Of a stretch of DNA of 64,000 nucleotides, positions 9,241-18,048 are shown piece by piece. The stretch covers positions 868,001 through 932,000 of the forward strand of contig CAZSXR010000001.1 of the NCBI GenBank assembly GCA_964611335.1. The letters are read 5' to 3'. The translations under genes were made by a program, and so were the position numbers. Every line of letters starts with the position of its first letter. The stretch's first letter is position 1. This DNA is from BOG-1112 sp964611335. Lineage in GTDB: Bacteria > Bdellovibrionota_B > Oligoflexia > Oligoflexales > Bog-1112. The notes under the pieces are model-generated. The model had not been told where the DNA came from. It did not search any database and worked only from the letters and a program-made list of their open reading frames with translations.

Positions 9241-9911
9241 TTTATCCACCACTGACATCTTCGTATGTATTGCCTGAAACTCAAGTGATAGATGAGGAGG
9301 GGCATACTTACACACTGAATGATCTCATTCATAAGTCGGAAGATCCCGGGATCACTTTGCTCATCCCTGGTTTTATGCAATGCCATGGTGTTTGTCCTGC
9401 TTTGGCTCATTTGTATAAAGGTCTTTTGTCGGATCCTCTTTTACAAAAAGGCTCTTTTGCGAAAAGTTCCGTAATCTTTTTTTCATTTGATCCACGAGAT
9501 GATTCGGAGACATTGAAAATGTTTCGTGAGCATTCCGATTTACCAACAAATTGGAAAGTTGTGCGCGCTTCACCCGAACATACAGAGCGTCTGCTAAAAT
9601 CTTTACAATATACTGTGATGAAAACAGAAGATGGAATGTATCAGCATCCTGCTCAGGCTTTTGTATTTACAAAGGATTTAAATTGGATTGGAAGTTTGTA
9701 CGGAACAGACATTAGCACTTCAGAAATTACGAAAATTTTTAACAACGCTGTGATGCAGCAAACTCATCCTCAGGTATATTCTCTTATCCAACAAATTCAA
9801 AACCCTAATACCCTCGCTATAGTTTCAGGAACTGGTCTGCTTGTCTCTATCGCCCTAGTTCTTTATCTTGCTATTCAGATTTCTAAGAAAAGAGCGTCGC
9901 ATCGCGTGTAG
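9237..9911 (+). CDS. SCO1/SenC-family copper chaperone for the oxidase
   Basis: 224 residues with a thioredoxin-like fold; the family helps load the CuA centre. The copper-binding CxxxC is QCHGVCP (C49, C53), and the conserved distal His is in QHPAQAFVF near residue 142. A hydrophobic helix near residues 193-215 is followed by basic residues. There is no N-terminal signal peptide or helix after the ATG at 9237, which overlaps the subunit I stop by four bases. That is odd, because the domain should face the periplasm. It is the last gene of the oxidase operon. Confidence 0.88.
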   Translation: MIYPPLTSSYVLPETQVIDEEGHTYTLNDLIHKSEDPGITLLIPGFMQCHGVCPALAHLYKGLLSDPLLQKGSFAKSSVIFFSFDPRDDSETLKMFREHSDLPTNWKVVRASPEHTERLLKSLQYTVMKTEDGMYQHPAQAFVFTKDLNWIGSLYGTDISTSEITKIFNNAVMQQTHPQVYSLIQQIQNPNTLAIVSGTGLLVSIALVLYLAIQISKKRASHRV

Positions 9912-9930
9912 TTAAACGGGCCACTCTCAA

Positions 9931-9958
9931 CTCTTACGTAGAAACTCTTACGTAGAAA
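9931..9958. repeat. 14-bp tandem duplication
   Basis: CTCTTACGTAGAAA occurs twice in a row in the gap between the oxidase operon and the next gene. The rest of this 199-base gap is AT-rich with no clear terminator. No function can be given. Confidence 0.6.
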
Positions 9959-10110
9959 CATTCTAAATATCGTAACGCTATAAAATAGTTACATTTTTAA
10001 CTTTATCAAAAAATTTACCAGATTTTTTTGAAAATACGCCCTTTTGCTAGAATTTTTTTCCCACCTCAGTATAATCCCCCCTCTATCACCCAAATACTTA
10101 AAGAGTTTTT

Positions 10111-13100
10111 ATGAACTTAAGATTCACTGCCCTATGCTTGCTTATATTCGTGCTTTTCACACCTTTCTCTTATGCGGGACCTCAAGATCTACGACAAAAG
10201 AAAAAAGAGATTTTTTGTAAACGCTGGAAGCTTAATGCACAGGAGTCCAATTACCTGAAAAGGTTGGTTGCGATGAGCAACATGGAAGAATTGTTTCAAG
10301 ACGAGATTAATAGCGTAGATGATAGAACTTTAAAAAGCCTCGTAGGAGTTGTGAAGAGGAGTGATAGCCTCGAAGGAAAGAGACAATTTCTAAGATATTA
10401 TGCAAATACTCTTTATTATATTTGGTCTGTAAAAGTAAAAAACAATTCTCTTTTCAAAGAATTCAACAAACTCTATTTAGAGACCCTTTTAGAAGTAGCT
10501 CATCCCAAACTTTTTGATCTTAGTAAAGATAACTCCGAGGATTTCGTTAGTTACTATGCTGAAAATCATAATGATATGCAATGCAGTCTCTCTTTATTGG
10601 AAGTGAAATTACTAGAGGTTTATGCAGAAAATGCAAATACTGTAAAAGCCCTAGTTTCGGAAGGGCAATGGGAAGATCTCAAAAAATTTGAGAGTTCATT
10701 TCAGGAGAGCATAAAGAACCTCCTAGATGCTTATTCCTTGGATGAAGCTATGGTGGATTACCATATTGAAAATGGTCTTATGTCGACTTTAGTTGGTACT
10801 ATACGCATTCGTGCAGCATGGGAGCTCATTAATGAAAAGTATGTAGGTATATTAAGATTGTTTGACCGTCCAAGAGATTCGGAAAAAATTGATATATTAA
10901 AATATTATAGCAATTCTATGTTTGAACTTTACAGCAAAGTTCGCGAATTGGAATCGAAGTACAAAAAGCTAGAATTCATTCAACTCCATTCAGAAGGGAA
11001 GTCTTACTTAGAACAACTTATTAATATGCATCGAGCGATCGTCGATGGTTCTTTTAAAAGGGAACTTCTCCCACAACAACTGCCTGTATTAGAAGATTTC
11101 AAAGAGATAGATCTAAGAGATCTTTATAACACATTCCCGTCTTCTGAAACATGGGAGGATAAGGAAAGAGTTAAACAATTTCAAAACACACTTCGTATAC
11201 TTCATACAGTGATTACACGACCTCTTACAAAAATAGCTTATGATGATCTCTTTAAGATTATCGATTTTTGGATTCAGGAATTCTCAAGGTCTGGAAAAAA
11301 TAACGATGAGAAAGCAAAGGAAAGAATATGTGATATAGCTTATGTTTTTATGAAGAAAACAAAGGCGTATTTTGAAACAAAGATGAAACGTGAATTCCCA
11401 ACACCTATGGTGAAACGAGGAGCTTCGAAGGGAAAGCCTTCGAAGATAGCATCGAGTTCCAGTTCTTCATCGAGTTCCAGTTCTTCATCGAGTTCCAGTT
11501 CTTCATCAAGTTCCAGTTCTTCATCGAGTTCCAGTTCTTCATCAAGTTCCAGTTCTTCATCGAGTTCCAGTTCTTCATCGTCGAGTATTCCAGATTTCGT
11601 GCATAATATTCCATCGGCAAAGTCGACATACATTCAACAAGAGGCTAAAGCAGAAATTCCTTCACAAAACCTAGAGGCAAAGAAAAGGGGACGAACTAAA
11701 GCGCAAAGGGAAGCTGTAAAGAAAGAATGGCTTGAAAAAGAACGCTTGGAAAGACAGCTCAGAATGTCTCTCACTCCTGAAATCTATGAAGAGATTGAAA
11801 GAGAAGTGCTGATCGAAATGCTAGGTGATCTAGTTAAAGAAGTTATAGCAGCTGAGAAAATTAAAATAGGAAAAGCTAGAGCACGAGCTGCAAAAAAAGG
11901 AAGAATAAAGCAGAAAAAAGAACGCACTCATTTGGAGCGTGAAATTCAGTTTCGACAGAGAATCACTGAAGATGAAGTTCAAAATTTTTCTAACGAGATC
12001 ATAAACGAAGCTGTTGCAAGAATAATTTCAGACCTCTCACAGGAAGAAATTCAATATGCTCTTATCTCTAAAGAAATCCTCGATAAGCTTGTTCAGGAAA
12101 TTTTTGAAGAGGTCTTACCCCAAGAATTTCAACAAGAACTTGAAATTGAGAGTTCTGTCCAATCTATTTTAGACGAAACAGTTCAGGAAATGGTCAGTGA
12201 GCTACCTTTAAAAGAATATAAGAAAGAAATTTTAAAAGTCGAAAAACACAGAGAACTTCGCGCCAAAATGATACCGCTTGTCAGAGAACTTCTGAATACG
12301 AAGTCTTTCATTCTAGTGGGAGGGTGGATTCGGGATAATCTGTTAGGTATAGAATCAAATGACTACGATCTCATCTTTGTTGGGACAGAGTCTGAGTTGA
12401 GAAATTTTCAGATTTCTTCTTTTCCGGATTGGAAGACAAAGCTTTTTAAATCACCGAAAAAACCTAATCTTTATCAACTCATCATAGGTAATTTTAAAAT
12501 AGACATAGTCCTGAGATATAAGCCTTTCAACATCAAGAAAGATGTCGTGAATAGAGATGTTACCGTCGACACTCTTTATATGACGGATATGAAAATAGAG
12601 GATCCTACAGAGAGAGCTTTTGATGAAATCATCGATGCCAAAGCTGATCTCACGATGGTTAATGATGATGTTCATTTAACTTTTGATGAGGATAAAAAAA
12701 GAATTTTACGAGTATTAATCCGTAAAATAAAGATGAGGAGAAACCTTAGCCCAGAAGTTAAGAGTGTTTTGTCTTCCAAAGTTCACCTTGTGAATTCAAA
12801 AAATATTAACCTTCGTGTGATTTTTCAGAACTTGGAAAAACTATTTAAAGCAAATAAGCAAGAAGGATTTAGAGAGATCTATGAATTAGGTATTATTCAT
12901 TCGATATTTCCAGATTTTAATTTAACTGAAGAGGATAGGATAATATTTGATAGATATTTTCTGAATAAAGACAATTGTGGGCTGTTTGATTTCCATTTGG
13001 CGCAACATTTCTTATCGTCTTCCGTACGGAAAAAAATGAGAGCAGGTCTACCACTCGAACTTGCTGTGGACAATACTCTCAGAGAATATGGAATGCTCCC

Positions 13101-13446
13101 TTACGACAATCACACTCTTATCTATCGAAGCAATCTTATTCAGTATATTCAAGATATTTTTGAAGATGCTCCTAAAAAAGATATGTCCTCCAAGGACAAA
13201 GGAAAAGAAGAAGATACAAGCTCAGCATCTGGAGAATCTTCTAGTCAAAATGAGCTTGAATCAGAATCTGAGTCTGAATCTGGGCTTCGTATCGAAAATT
13301 TAAATGCGCAAGAGCGAGATTGGATGCATCAGATTCTAGGAGATCTTCATGCAGGTCGACCTATTGAACCCTTTCTTGCAAGCCTTCCCGCCCAATTTGT
13401 TGTTTTCTGCTTCTCATTCTTCCAATCTCAAAAATACTACTTCTAA
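10111..13446 (+). CDS. Exported protein with poly-Ser linker and poly(A) polymerase/CCA-type nucleotidyltransferase domain
   Basis: 1111 residues. A clear Sec signal peptide (1-22, ending FSYA) is followed by about 400 mostly helical residues of unknown family. Then come a run of 45 serines (448-492), a charged helical region (about 510-720), and a domain resembling the class II head of poly(A) polymerases and CCA-adding enzymes. That domain shows GGWIRD (737-742), the catalytic pair DYD (751-753), RDVTVD (815-820) and a neck-like DEDKKRILR (859-867). A Ser/Glu-rich stretch lies near 1040-1060. All catalytic acids seem present. Such enzymes normally work on RNA in the cytoplasm, so export is unexpected; it may be an effector or a divergent transferase. 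The lipoprotein kinase-like gene follows 91 bases on. Confidence 0.75.
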   Translation: MNLRFTALCLLIFVLFTPFSYAGPQDLRQKKKEIFCKRWKLNAQESNYLKRLVAMSNMEELFQDEINSVDDRTLKSLVGVVKRSDSLEGKRQFLRYYANTLYYIWSVKVKNNSLFKEFNKLYLETLLEVAHPKLFDLSKDNSEDFVSYYAENHNDMQCSLSLLEVKLLEVYAENANTVKALVSEGQWEDLKKFESSFQESIKNLLDAYSLDEAMVDYHIENGLMSTLVGTIRIRAAWELINEKYVGILRLFDRPRDSEKIDILKYYSNSMFELYSKVRELESKYKKLEFIQLHSEGKSYLEQLINMHRAIVDGSFKRELLPQQLPVLEDFKEIDLRDLYNTFPSSETWEDKERVKQFQNTLRILHTVITRPLTKIAYDDLFKIIDFWIQEFSRSGKNNDEKAKERICDIAYVFMKKTKAYFETKMKREFPTPMVKRGASKGKPSKIASSSSSSSSSSSSSSSSSSSSSSSSSSSSSSSSSSSSSSSSSSSSSIPDFVHNIPSAKSTYIQQEAKAEIPSQNLEAKKRGRTKAQREAVKKEWLEKERLERQLRMSLTPEIYEEIEREVLIEMLGDLVKEVIAAEKIKIGKARARAAKKGRIKQKKERTHLEREIQFRQRITEDEVQNFSNEIINEAVARIISDLSQEEIQYALISKEILDKLVQEIFEEVLPQEFQQELEIESSVQSILDETVQEMVSELPLKEYKKEILKVEKHRELRAKMIPLVRELLNTKSFILVGGWIRDNLLGIESNDYDLIFVGTESELRNFQISSFPDWKTKLFKSPKKPNLYQLIIGNFKIDIVLRYKPFNIKKDVVNRDVTVDTLYMTDMKIEDPTERAFDEIIDAKADLTMVNDDVHLTFDEDKKRILRVLIRKIKMRRNLSPEVKSVLSSKVHLVNSKNINLRVIFQNLEKLFKANKQEGFREIYELGIIHSIFPDFNLTEEDRIIFDRYFLNKDNCGLFDFHLAQHFLSSSVRKKMRAGLPLELAVDNTLREYGMLPYDNHTLIYRSNLIQYIQDIFEDAPKKDMSSKDKGKEEDTSSASGESSSQNELESESESESGLRIENLNAQERDWMHQILGDLHAGRPIEPFLASLPAQFVVFCFSFFQSQKYYF
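11452..11577 (+). repeat. Seven 18-bp tandem repeats encoding poly-serine
   Basis: Seven head-to-tail copies of TCGAGTTCCAGTTCTTCA; copies 4 and 6 carry one G-to-A change (TCA for TCG). Each unit adds six serines, and three further Ser codons follow. The unit is a multiple of three, so gain or loss of copies would change linker length without a frameshift. The near-perfect copies point to recent expansion or homogenisation. Confidence 0.95.
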
Positions 13447-13537
13447 AACCCAGACTTTCACAAAGAATACACCATCTGGTCTTCTCTCTTTCCCTACTTT
13501 TCTATAGAATGGAGTAAGAACACAAAAGGAGTTTCTA

Positions 13538-15394
13538 GTGAATAAGATAGGTTGTGGGATTCTTTATGTAGTCCTATTTTTAAATTTAAGTTCCTGTCAA
13601 ACAAAACATAGCACTCCTCAAAACGAAAACCCTAACATACTCCACCGTAGTCCGAAGAAAGACTCTTCTCAGATTTTAATTTTTCCGAAAGATGTGGATA
13701 AAAATGCTGAAAATATAAAAGTTTCAATTTGCGAAAAAGAGTCACAAACTTGCGAAGTCCATGAGAGTGTTCGGGAAAAAGAAATAATTACCCTTCCTGA
13801 AGGTGATAACTCTATAGAACTTTCCGTCTGCGATGGTCAAAGCTGTATACTCAAAGAGTCCTCTCACTGGATAGTCAAAGATCTCACCGAGAAACTCAAG
13901 AATCTCAGTCTTACGATAACAGCTAATAGGAAGGATCTCACAAAACAACTAAGCGATATACGACAAATGCTGACTCAATTACTTGATGCCTACAAAGTAG
14001 AAAACAATAGTCAAGGTGTGCAGTCTGTCACTTACCTTTTAAGTCTAAATGATTCTCAATTGACTTATCTTCTTAGCGACATGACTGAACTCTCTATGGA
14101 AAAGACTCTCAGTCCATCTCAAGAACAATCTGTGTCAAATTCTTCAGCTGCAGCACAATCGCTTCTTACTGTGGGCTATATCCTTTCAGGAATATCCGCA
14201 AGTTTAGGTTTTATGGGAATCATGAATGATTATGGGCCTGTTTATGTAAAAAAAGGAAATCTTTCTTCAAGCTCTTTGCCGAACCTGAAAGATCAAACTG
14301 GGGATAGGAACATTATACACTTCGAAGGGTTGGAAATAAAATTGCCTTCGAACTATGTGCTCGTAGAGCCTAAGATCGACGATCGTGGCAATACCAAAGC
14401 TCTCGGAAGAGGCAGTCAAGGCAGCGCATTTCTTGTAACTGATCAGAGTGGAAAGAAAAAAATTATTAAAATTGCAAATAATTCAAATACGATTTTGAAC
14501 AATCAAAAAAGTAAAGATGCATTGGAAGCAGAATTCATAAAAGACGATGTTGACGTTGCGAATTCTATGAAAGGATTTGAAAACCCTATGGATGCAGAGT
14601 CTGTGAAAGTTCTTGTTGGCAATGTTGAATTGCCTGCTGTTATGAAAGATTATGTAGAAGGAAAGACCCTAAAAAAACTCATGGAGGAAGGTTTATTTTT
14701 TGATAATCATTCTAAGGGACCGCTTCTACGTGAAAAACTTCTCGATTTATTTGAGCGTATGTCTAAGGTAGAACAGCCCAAAGTCTATGAAGATTTGAAT
14801 CCAGATAACTTGATTTATTCTGAGAGTCAAGAGAAGTGGGTTGTTATAGACGCTAAACCGCCAAGGATAGTCTCAACTCCCGAAGAGGCCTATCATGGAA
14901 ATTTAGAATCTTTTCTTAGTAAACTTCCTGTAGATGAAAAAGGTCTAGTCTTTAGTCGAGACGGTATTCGTGTTGTTGCTTCTTTTGCACAGTATGCTCC
15001 CGTTTATAATGACCCGAAGATAAAATTAAATCGAGATGCTCAATTGATGTATTTTGTAGAGAGAGTAAAATCTGTAACATACTCTGCAGACCCTGAAATT
15101 TTTGCAAAGGAAAAAGTTAAAGTAAAAAAAATTAAAAATAACTTAGCTCCCTACTTTGATAAACTCAAAACAAACACTTCCTTGAGAGCTAGTTTGGGAA
15201 CAGCTTTAGGGGCAGGTCTGAGTATAGGACTGGGAGAAGCCCTTTCTAATGGAAGTCTATCGTTGGTAGGAAATGAAAAAAGTTCATCACTGATTGAAAA
15301 ATTAAATTCAGCAAAAATTAAATTTAAGAAAAAAGTTCAAGATCTAGATCAGCTTCTTATGCAGTATTGGAACCTAGATACATCGATACATTGA
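13538..15394 (+). CDS. Lipoprotein with protein-kinase-like domain
   Basis: 618 residues. A lipoprotein signal peptide ends LSSC (Cys20). A hydrophobic segment lies near residues 208-228. A kinase-like fold follows: glycine loop GRGSQGS (290-296), candidate Lys K311 in KIIKI, catalytic-loop-like YEDLNPDNLIY (417-427), and IDAK (437-440) where kinases have DFG. The loop keeps Asp and Asn but has Tyr for His, and the metal-binding motif is altered yet keeps Asp438. It may be an active atypical kinase or a pseudokinase. The C-terminus holds a Gly/Ala-rich hydrophobic stretch (about 550-570). The GTG start has AAAGGAG six bases upstream. It lies 91 bases after the exported nucleotidyltransferase gene on the same strand. 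Confidence 0.72.
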   Translation: MNKIGCGILYVVLFLNLSSCQTKHSTPQNENPNILHRSPKKDSSQILIFPKDVDKNAENIKVSICEKESQTCEVHESVREKEIITLPEGDNSIELSVCDGQSCILKESSHWIVKDLTEKLKNLSLTITANRKDLTKQLSDIRQMLTQLLDAYKVENNSQGVQSVTYLLSLNDSQLTYLLSDMTELSMEKTLSPSQEQSVSNSSAAAQSLLTVGYILSGISASLGFMGIMNDYGPVYVKKGNLSSSSLPNLKDQTGDRNIIHFEGLEIKLPSNYVLVEPKIDDRGNTKALGRGSQGSAFLVTDQSGKKKIIKIANNSNTILNNQKSKDALEAEFIKDDVDVANSMKGFENPMDAESVKVLVGNVELPAVMKDYVEGKTLKKLMEEGLFFDNHSKGPLLREKLLDLFERMSKVEQPKVYEDLNPDNLIYSESQEKWVVIDAKPPRIVSTPEEAYHGNLESFLSKLPVDEKGLVFSRDGIRVVASFAQYAPVYNDPKIKLNRDAQLMYFVERVKSVTYSADPEIFAKEKVKVKKIKNNLAPYFDKLKTNTSLRASLGTALGAGLSIGLGEALSNGSLSLVGNEKSSSLIEKLNSAKIKFKKKVQDLDQLLMQYWNLDTSIH

Positions 15395-15402
15395 AGTAAA
15401 AT

Positions 15403-16353
15403 TTATTTGTATTTGCTTTCTATATCCAAAACACACTGTCTGTAGGAATCAAAATAGTCATTTTGATTATGAAGAGCATCTTCTTGGAAACCGAAAGTAA
15501 AAGCTGAAATACCAGCTGTAAATTGATTTCGAATCTTTCTTCTCTCAATTTTTGCAAGGCCCATTGCATAACTGATCACAACATCATCTCCGAGTTTACA
15601 GACACGGCTGACCTTAGAGAAGGCTTTGATATTTTCGACAGGTACAGTTCCTGCAACATACGCTATAGCCCCAAACCCTTCCAATATGTCGCAAGGGCCC
15701 TTGTTGGGAATACATTTGTTTGCAAAAACATTTTTTACAGATGTTATATTCCAATAAGAAGCCTCTTGTCCCACTGTCCCCGCAACAATAGGATATGGAC
15801 TCTGTATGATAGCTTTAAGCAACTCGCCAAAGGTACCTATCGAATAACCAATGTCGTCATCAATACTCACTACTATTCCTTTTGGATCCAACGTTTTTAC
15901 ATATTCAATTGTAGGTATAATTTTTGTAACAGGGCCTAAGTCGACTTCAGGGCGAATCACTTGCACCTTGTCTGAAAAATCTTTTATATTTTTAATATCA
16001 ATTTCGGAATATTCTTCCTTGTTTTTGTAACGCAAAGGCAGAACTACAAAAATTATATCGAAAAGGGATTCATCTATAGTGGATAAAGTTGTTTTGAGTT
16101 TACCGAGACGCTCTGGTGAGCTTGTCACAGAAATATAAGCATGGTGAGTCTCGATATATTTTTTTATAAGAGGGTCTTTTTTAATGTTTTGATGGGGCAA
16201 AGTTCTCAAACATTGAATCAAAGCATCTTGCGATTTGTCATTGTTAAATTTTCCACAGATACGTTCTGCAGCTGTTAAAGGCTCTGAAGTTCTACGCTGA
16301 AAACAGGAAGTCGAGAAAAGGAAAATAAATAGGCACACGAATTGCGATCTCAT
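15403..16353 (-). CDS. Lipoprotein with GT-A-like glycosyltransferase domain
   Basis: 316 residues. The lipobox ends STSC (Cys17). From about residue 70 the protein resembles bacterial GT-A glycosyltransferases that carry a sequence LGP-x-TK followed by a metal-binding DDD. Here it reads DLGPVTKIIP (138-147), then VVSIDDDIGY (161-170), with the triad at D165-D167 and later AGTVGQE and LGDDVVISYAMG, the latter like a downstream catalytic acidic motif. Such transferases normally use cytoplasmic nucleotide sugars, so a lipid anchor outside the inner membrane is unexpected. The gene converges on the kinase-like lipoprotein gene with an 8-base gap. Donor and acceptor are unknown. Confidence 0.65.
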   Translation of the reverse strand: MRSQFVCLFIFLFSTSCFQRRTSEPLTAAERICGKFNNDKSQDALIQCLRTLPHQNIKKDPLIKKYIETHHAYISVTSSPERLGKLKTTLSTIDESLFDIIFVVLPLRYKNKEEYSEIDIKNIKDFSDKVQVIRPEVDLGPVTKIIPTIEYVKTLDPKGIVVSIDDDIGYSIGTFGELLKAIIQSPYPIVAGTVGQEASYWNITSVKNVFANKCIPNKGPCDILEGFGAIAYVAGTVPVENIKAFSKVSRVCKLGDDVVISYAMGLAKIERRKIRNQFTAGISAFTFGFQEDALHNQNDYFDSYRQCVLDIESKYK

Positions 16354-16470
16354 GGAATCTCCAATTTGGGAAATGATGATTTTATTCTAATCTAAATAAA
16401 TATTTTGGAAAAGTGCACTCTTGCTTTTTTTTCTAATTCAAGGAACAAAGGTTTTGGAGGATTTGAATTC

Positions 16471-17211
16471 ATGAATGTTTTATGTGTTATTCCGAGCCGC
16501 ATAGGTTCCACGCGCCTCGCACGCAAAGCTCTGCTACCTATACAAGGCAAACCGATGGTGCAGTGGACTTATGAAAATGCGGCTAAATGCAAGTTGTTAA
16601 AGGACCTTATCGTAGCCACAGACGATGAGGAGATTGCGCAATGCATACGGTCTATAGGAGGAAAAGCACTCCTTACATCTGGTGATTTCCAAACAGGAAG
16701 CGATCGTGTTGCAGAAGTTGCCAAACACTTTCCAGATTCCGACGTCGTCATAAATCTCCAAGGTGATGAGCCCTTTATTCGTCCTGAAATGCTGGAACAA
16801 CTCCTTTCCCCTTATACACAAGGAGAGAACCCCGAAATGGCGACATTGGCATTTCCCATTACGGAAGAAGCTTATACGGATCCAGGTTCTGTCAAAGTCC
16901 TTACCGATATTCACGGCAATGCTCTCTATTTTTCTCGTTCTCCGATTCCTTTCTTTCGCAACGCTTTACAAGCTCCTGTGTTTCACCATATGGGCTTATA
17001 TGCGTTCCGTCGTGACTTTCTATTAAAATTTGCTTCCCTTCCTCAAACTCCTTTGGAGAAAGTAGAAAGCCTTGAGCAACTCCGTGCTCTCGAACATGGT
17101 TATCGCGTAAAGGTAAGTATAACGCGTTATAAAACAGTAGAAATCAATACTCCTGAAGAGTACGAGCGTGCACAAGAGTTTGCGCGTAGTTTTCCCAGCA
17201 ATTTGGCTTGA
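16471..17211 (+). CDS. kdsB: 3-deoxy-manno-octulosonate cytidylyltransferase (CMP-KDO synthetase)
   Basis: Activates KDO as CMP-KDO for lipopolysaccharide inner core synthesis. With this start it has 246 residues, the usual KdsB length. Motifs are IPSRIGSTRLARKAL at residues 7-21, GSDRVAEVA near 73-81, and NLQGDEPFI near 92-100, all typical of the family. The ATG at 16471 follows a GGAGG by about ten bases; the frame is open further upstream but without conserved sequence. A weak GGCTA/TAGCC hairpin follows the stop. It supports an LPS-bearing outer membrane. Confidence 0.96.
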   Translation: MNVLCVIPSRIGSTRLARKALLPIQGKPMVQWTYENAAKCKLLKDLIVATDDEEIAQCIRSIGGKALLTSGDFQTGSDRVAEVAKHFPDSDVVINLQGDEPFIRPEMLEQLLSPYTQGENPEMATLAFPITEEAYTDPGSVKVLTDIHGNALYFSRSPIPFFRNALQAPVFHHMGLYAFRRDFLLKFASLPQTPLEKVESLEQLRALEHGYRVKVSITRYKTVEINTPEEYERAQEFARSFPSNLA

Positions 17212-17283
17212 TAATTCTCCGCATCTGGCTAAACTAGCCTCTTAGAGACATCATCCCATGTATCCCGAGAAAGATGCTAAAGA

Positions 17284-18048
17284 ATGCAAGAAAGCCATGT
17301 TCCGCACATAGCTGTGCGCAATTTAAACAAAACGTTCAAACACAAACCGGTGTTGAAAAACATCAATCTGAATGTGTTTAAAGGTGAACTTACGGCAATT
17401 ATTGGCCGTTCAGGTTGTGGAAAGTCTACGCTCCTGCGTTGTTTAAATGGTCTAGAACCTTTTGACAGCGGTTCCGTTCAGTTGGGTTCCATAGTACTTG
17501 AACGCAAAGTGCATACCAAAAACGATAGCATGGCTGTTTCTTTAAGAAAGAACTTTGGTTTGGTCTTCCAAGGGTTCAATCTTTTCCCTCACCTTACTAT
17601 CTTAGAAAATCTTATCAAAGCACCTATGGTCGTCAAAAAAATGAAGAAAGAGGAAGCTGTCAGCATTGCTTTACCCTTTCTTGAAAAAGTTGGTTTGCTT
17701 TCTCATGTTGACTATTACCCCAATCAACTTTCAGGTGGGCAACAACAGCGTGCAGCCATAGCTCGTGCACTCACTATGGCACCTAGCGTTATGATGTATG
17801 ATGAGCCTACTTCTGCTCTCGATCCATGGCTTTCTGAAGAAGTCTTTAGAGTCATGCGACAACTTTCTGAAGAAGAAATGACTCAGATTGTTGTTACACA
17901 TGAAGTACATTTTGTTCGTGAACTTGCTGACAAAGTCGTTTTTATCGAAGAGGGAGAAGTCGTTGAAGTGGGAACACCTGAAGAACTTTTTGACAATCCC
18001 AAAGATCCACGAACACGACAGTTTCTGAAAAGAGGTGCAAAGGCATGA
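17284..18048 (+). CDS. Polar amino acid ABC transporter, ATPase
   Basis: 254 residues, GlnQ/HisP type. It has Walker A GRSGCGKST near residues 42-50, a Q loop in GLVFQGFNLFPHLT, signature LSGGQQQRAAIARAL and Walker B VMMYDEPTSALDP, followed by the switch His in VVTHEVHF. It energises import by the fused binding protein/permease encoded next, whose ATG overlaps its stop by four bases. The ribosome site ahead of this gene is weak. The substrate is probably glutamine, glutamate or another polar amino acid, judged from family only. Confidence 0.93.
   Translation: MQESHVPHIAVRNLNKTFKHKPVLKNINLNVFKGELTAIIGRSGCGKSTLLRCLNGLEPFDSGSVQLGSIVLERKVHTKNDSMAVSLRKNFGLVFQGFNLFPHLTILENLIKAPMVVKKMKKEEAVSIALPFLEKVGLLSHVDYYPNQLSGGQQQRAAIARALTMAPSVMMYDEPTSALDPWLSEEVFRVMRQLSEEEMTQIVVTHEVHFVRELADKVVFIEEGEVVEVGTPEELFDNPKDPRTRQFLKRGAKA

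Noticed and set aside
9929..9959. 14-bp tandem duplication as an attachment site or CRISPR remnant
   Set aside because: Only two copies with no spacer, integrase or cas gene nearby; kept only as a short repeat.
11340..11633. Long antisense frames opposite the poly-serine repeat
   Set aside because: They arise because the 18-bp repeat is open on both strands; no ribosome site and only repetitive sequence.
17227..17239. GGCTA/TAGCC hairpin after kdsB as a terminator
   Set aside because: Short stem and no T-run.
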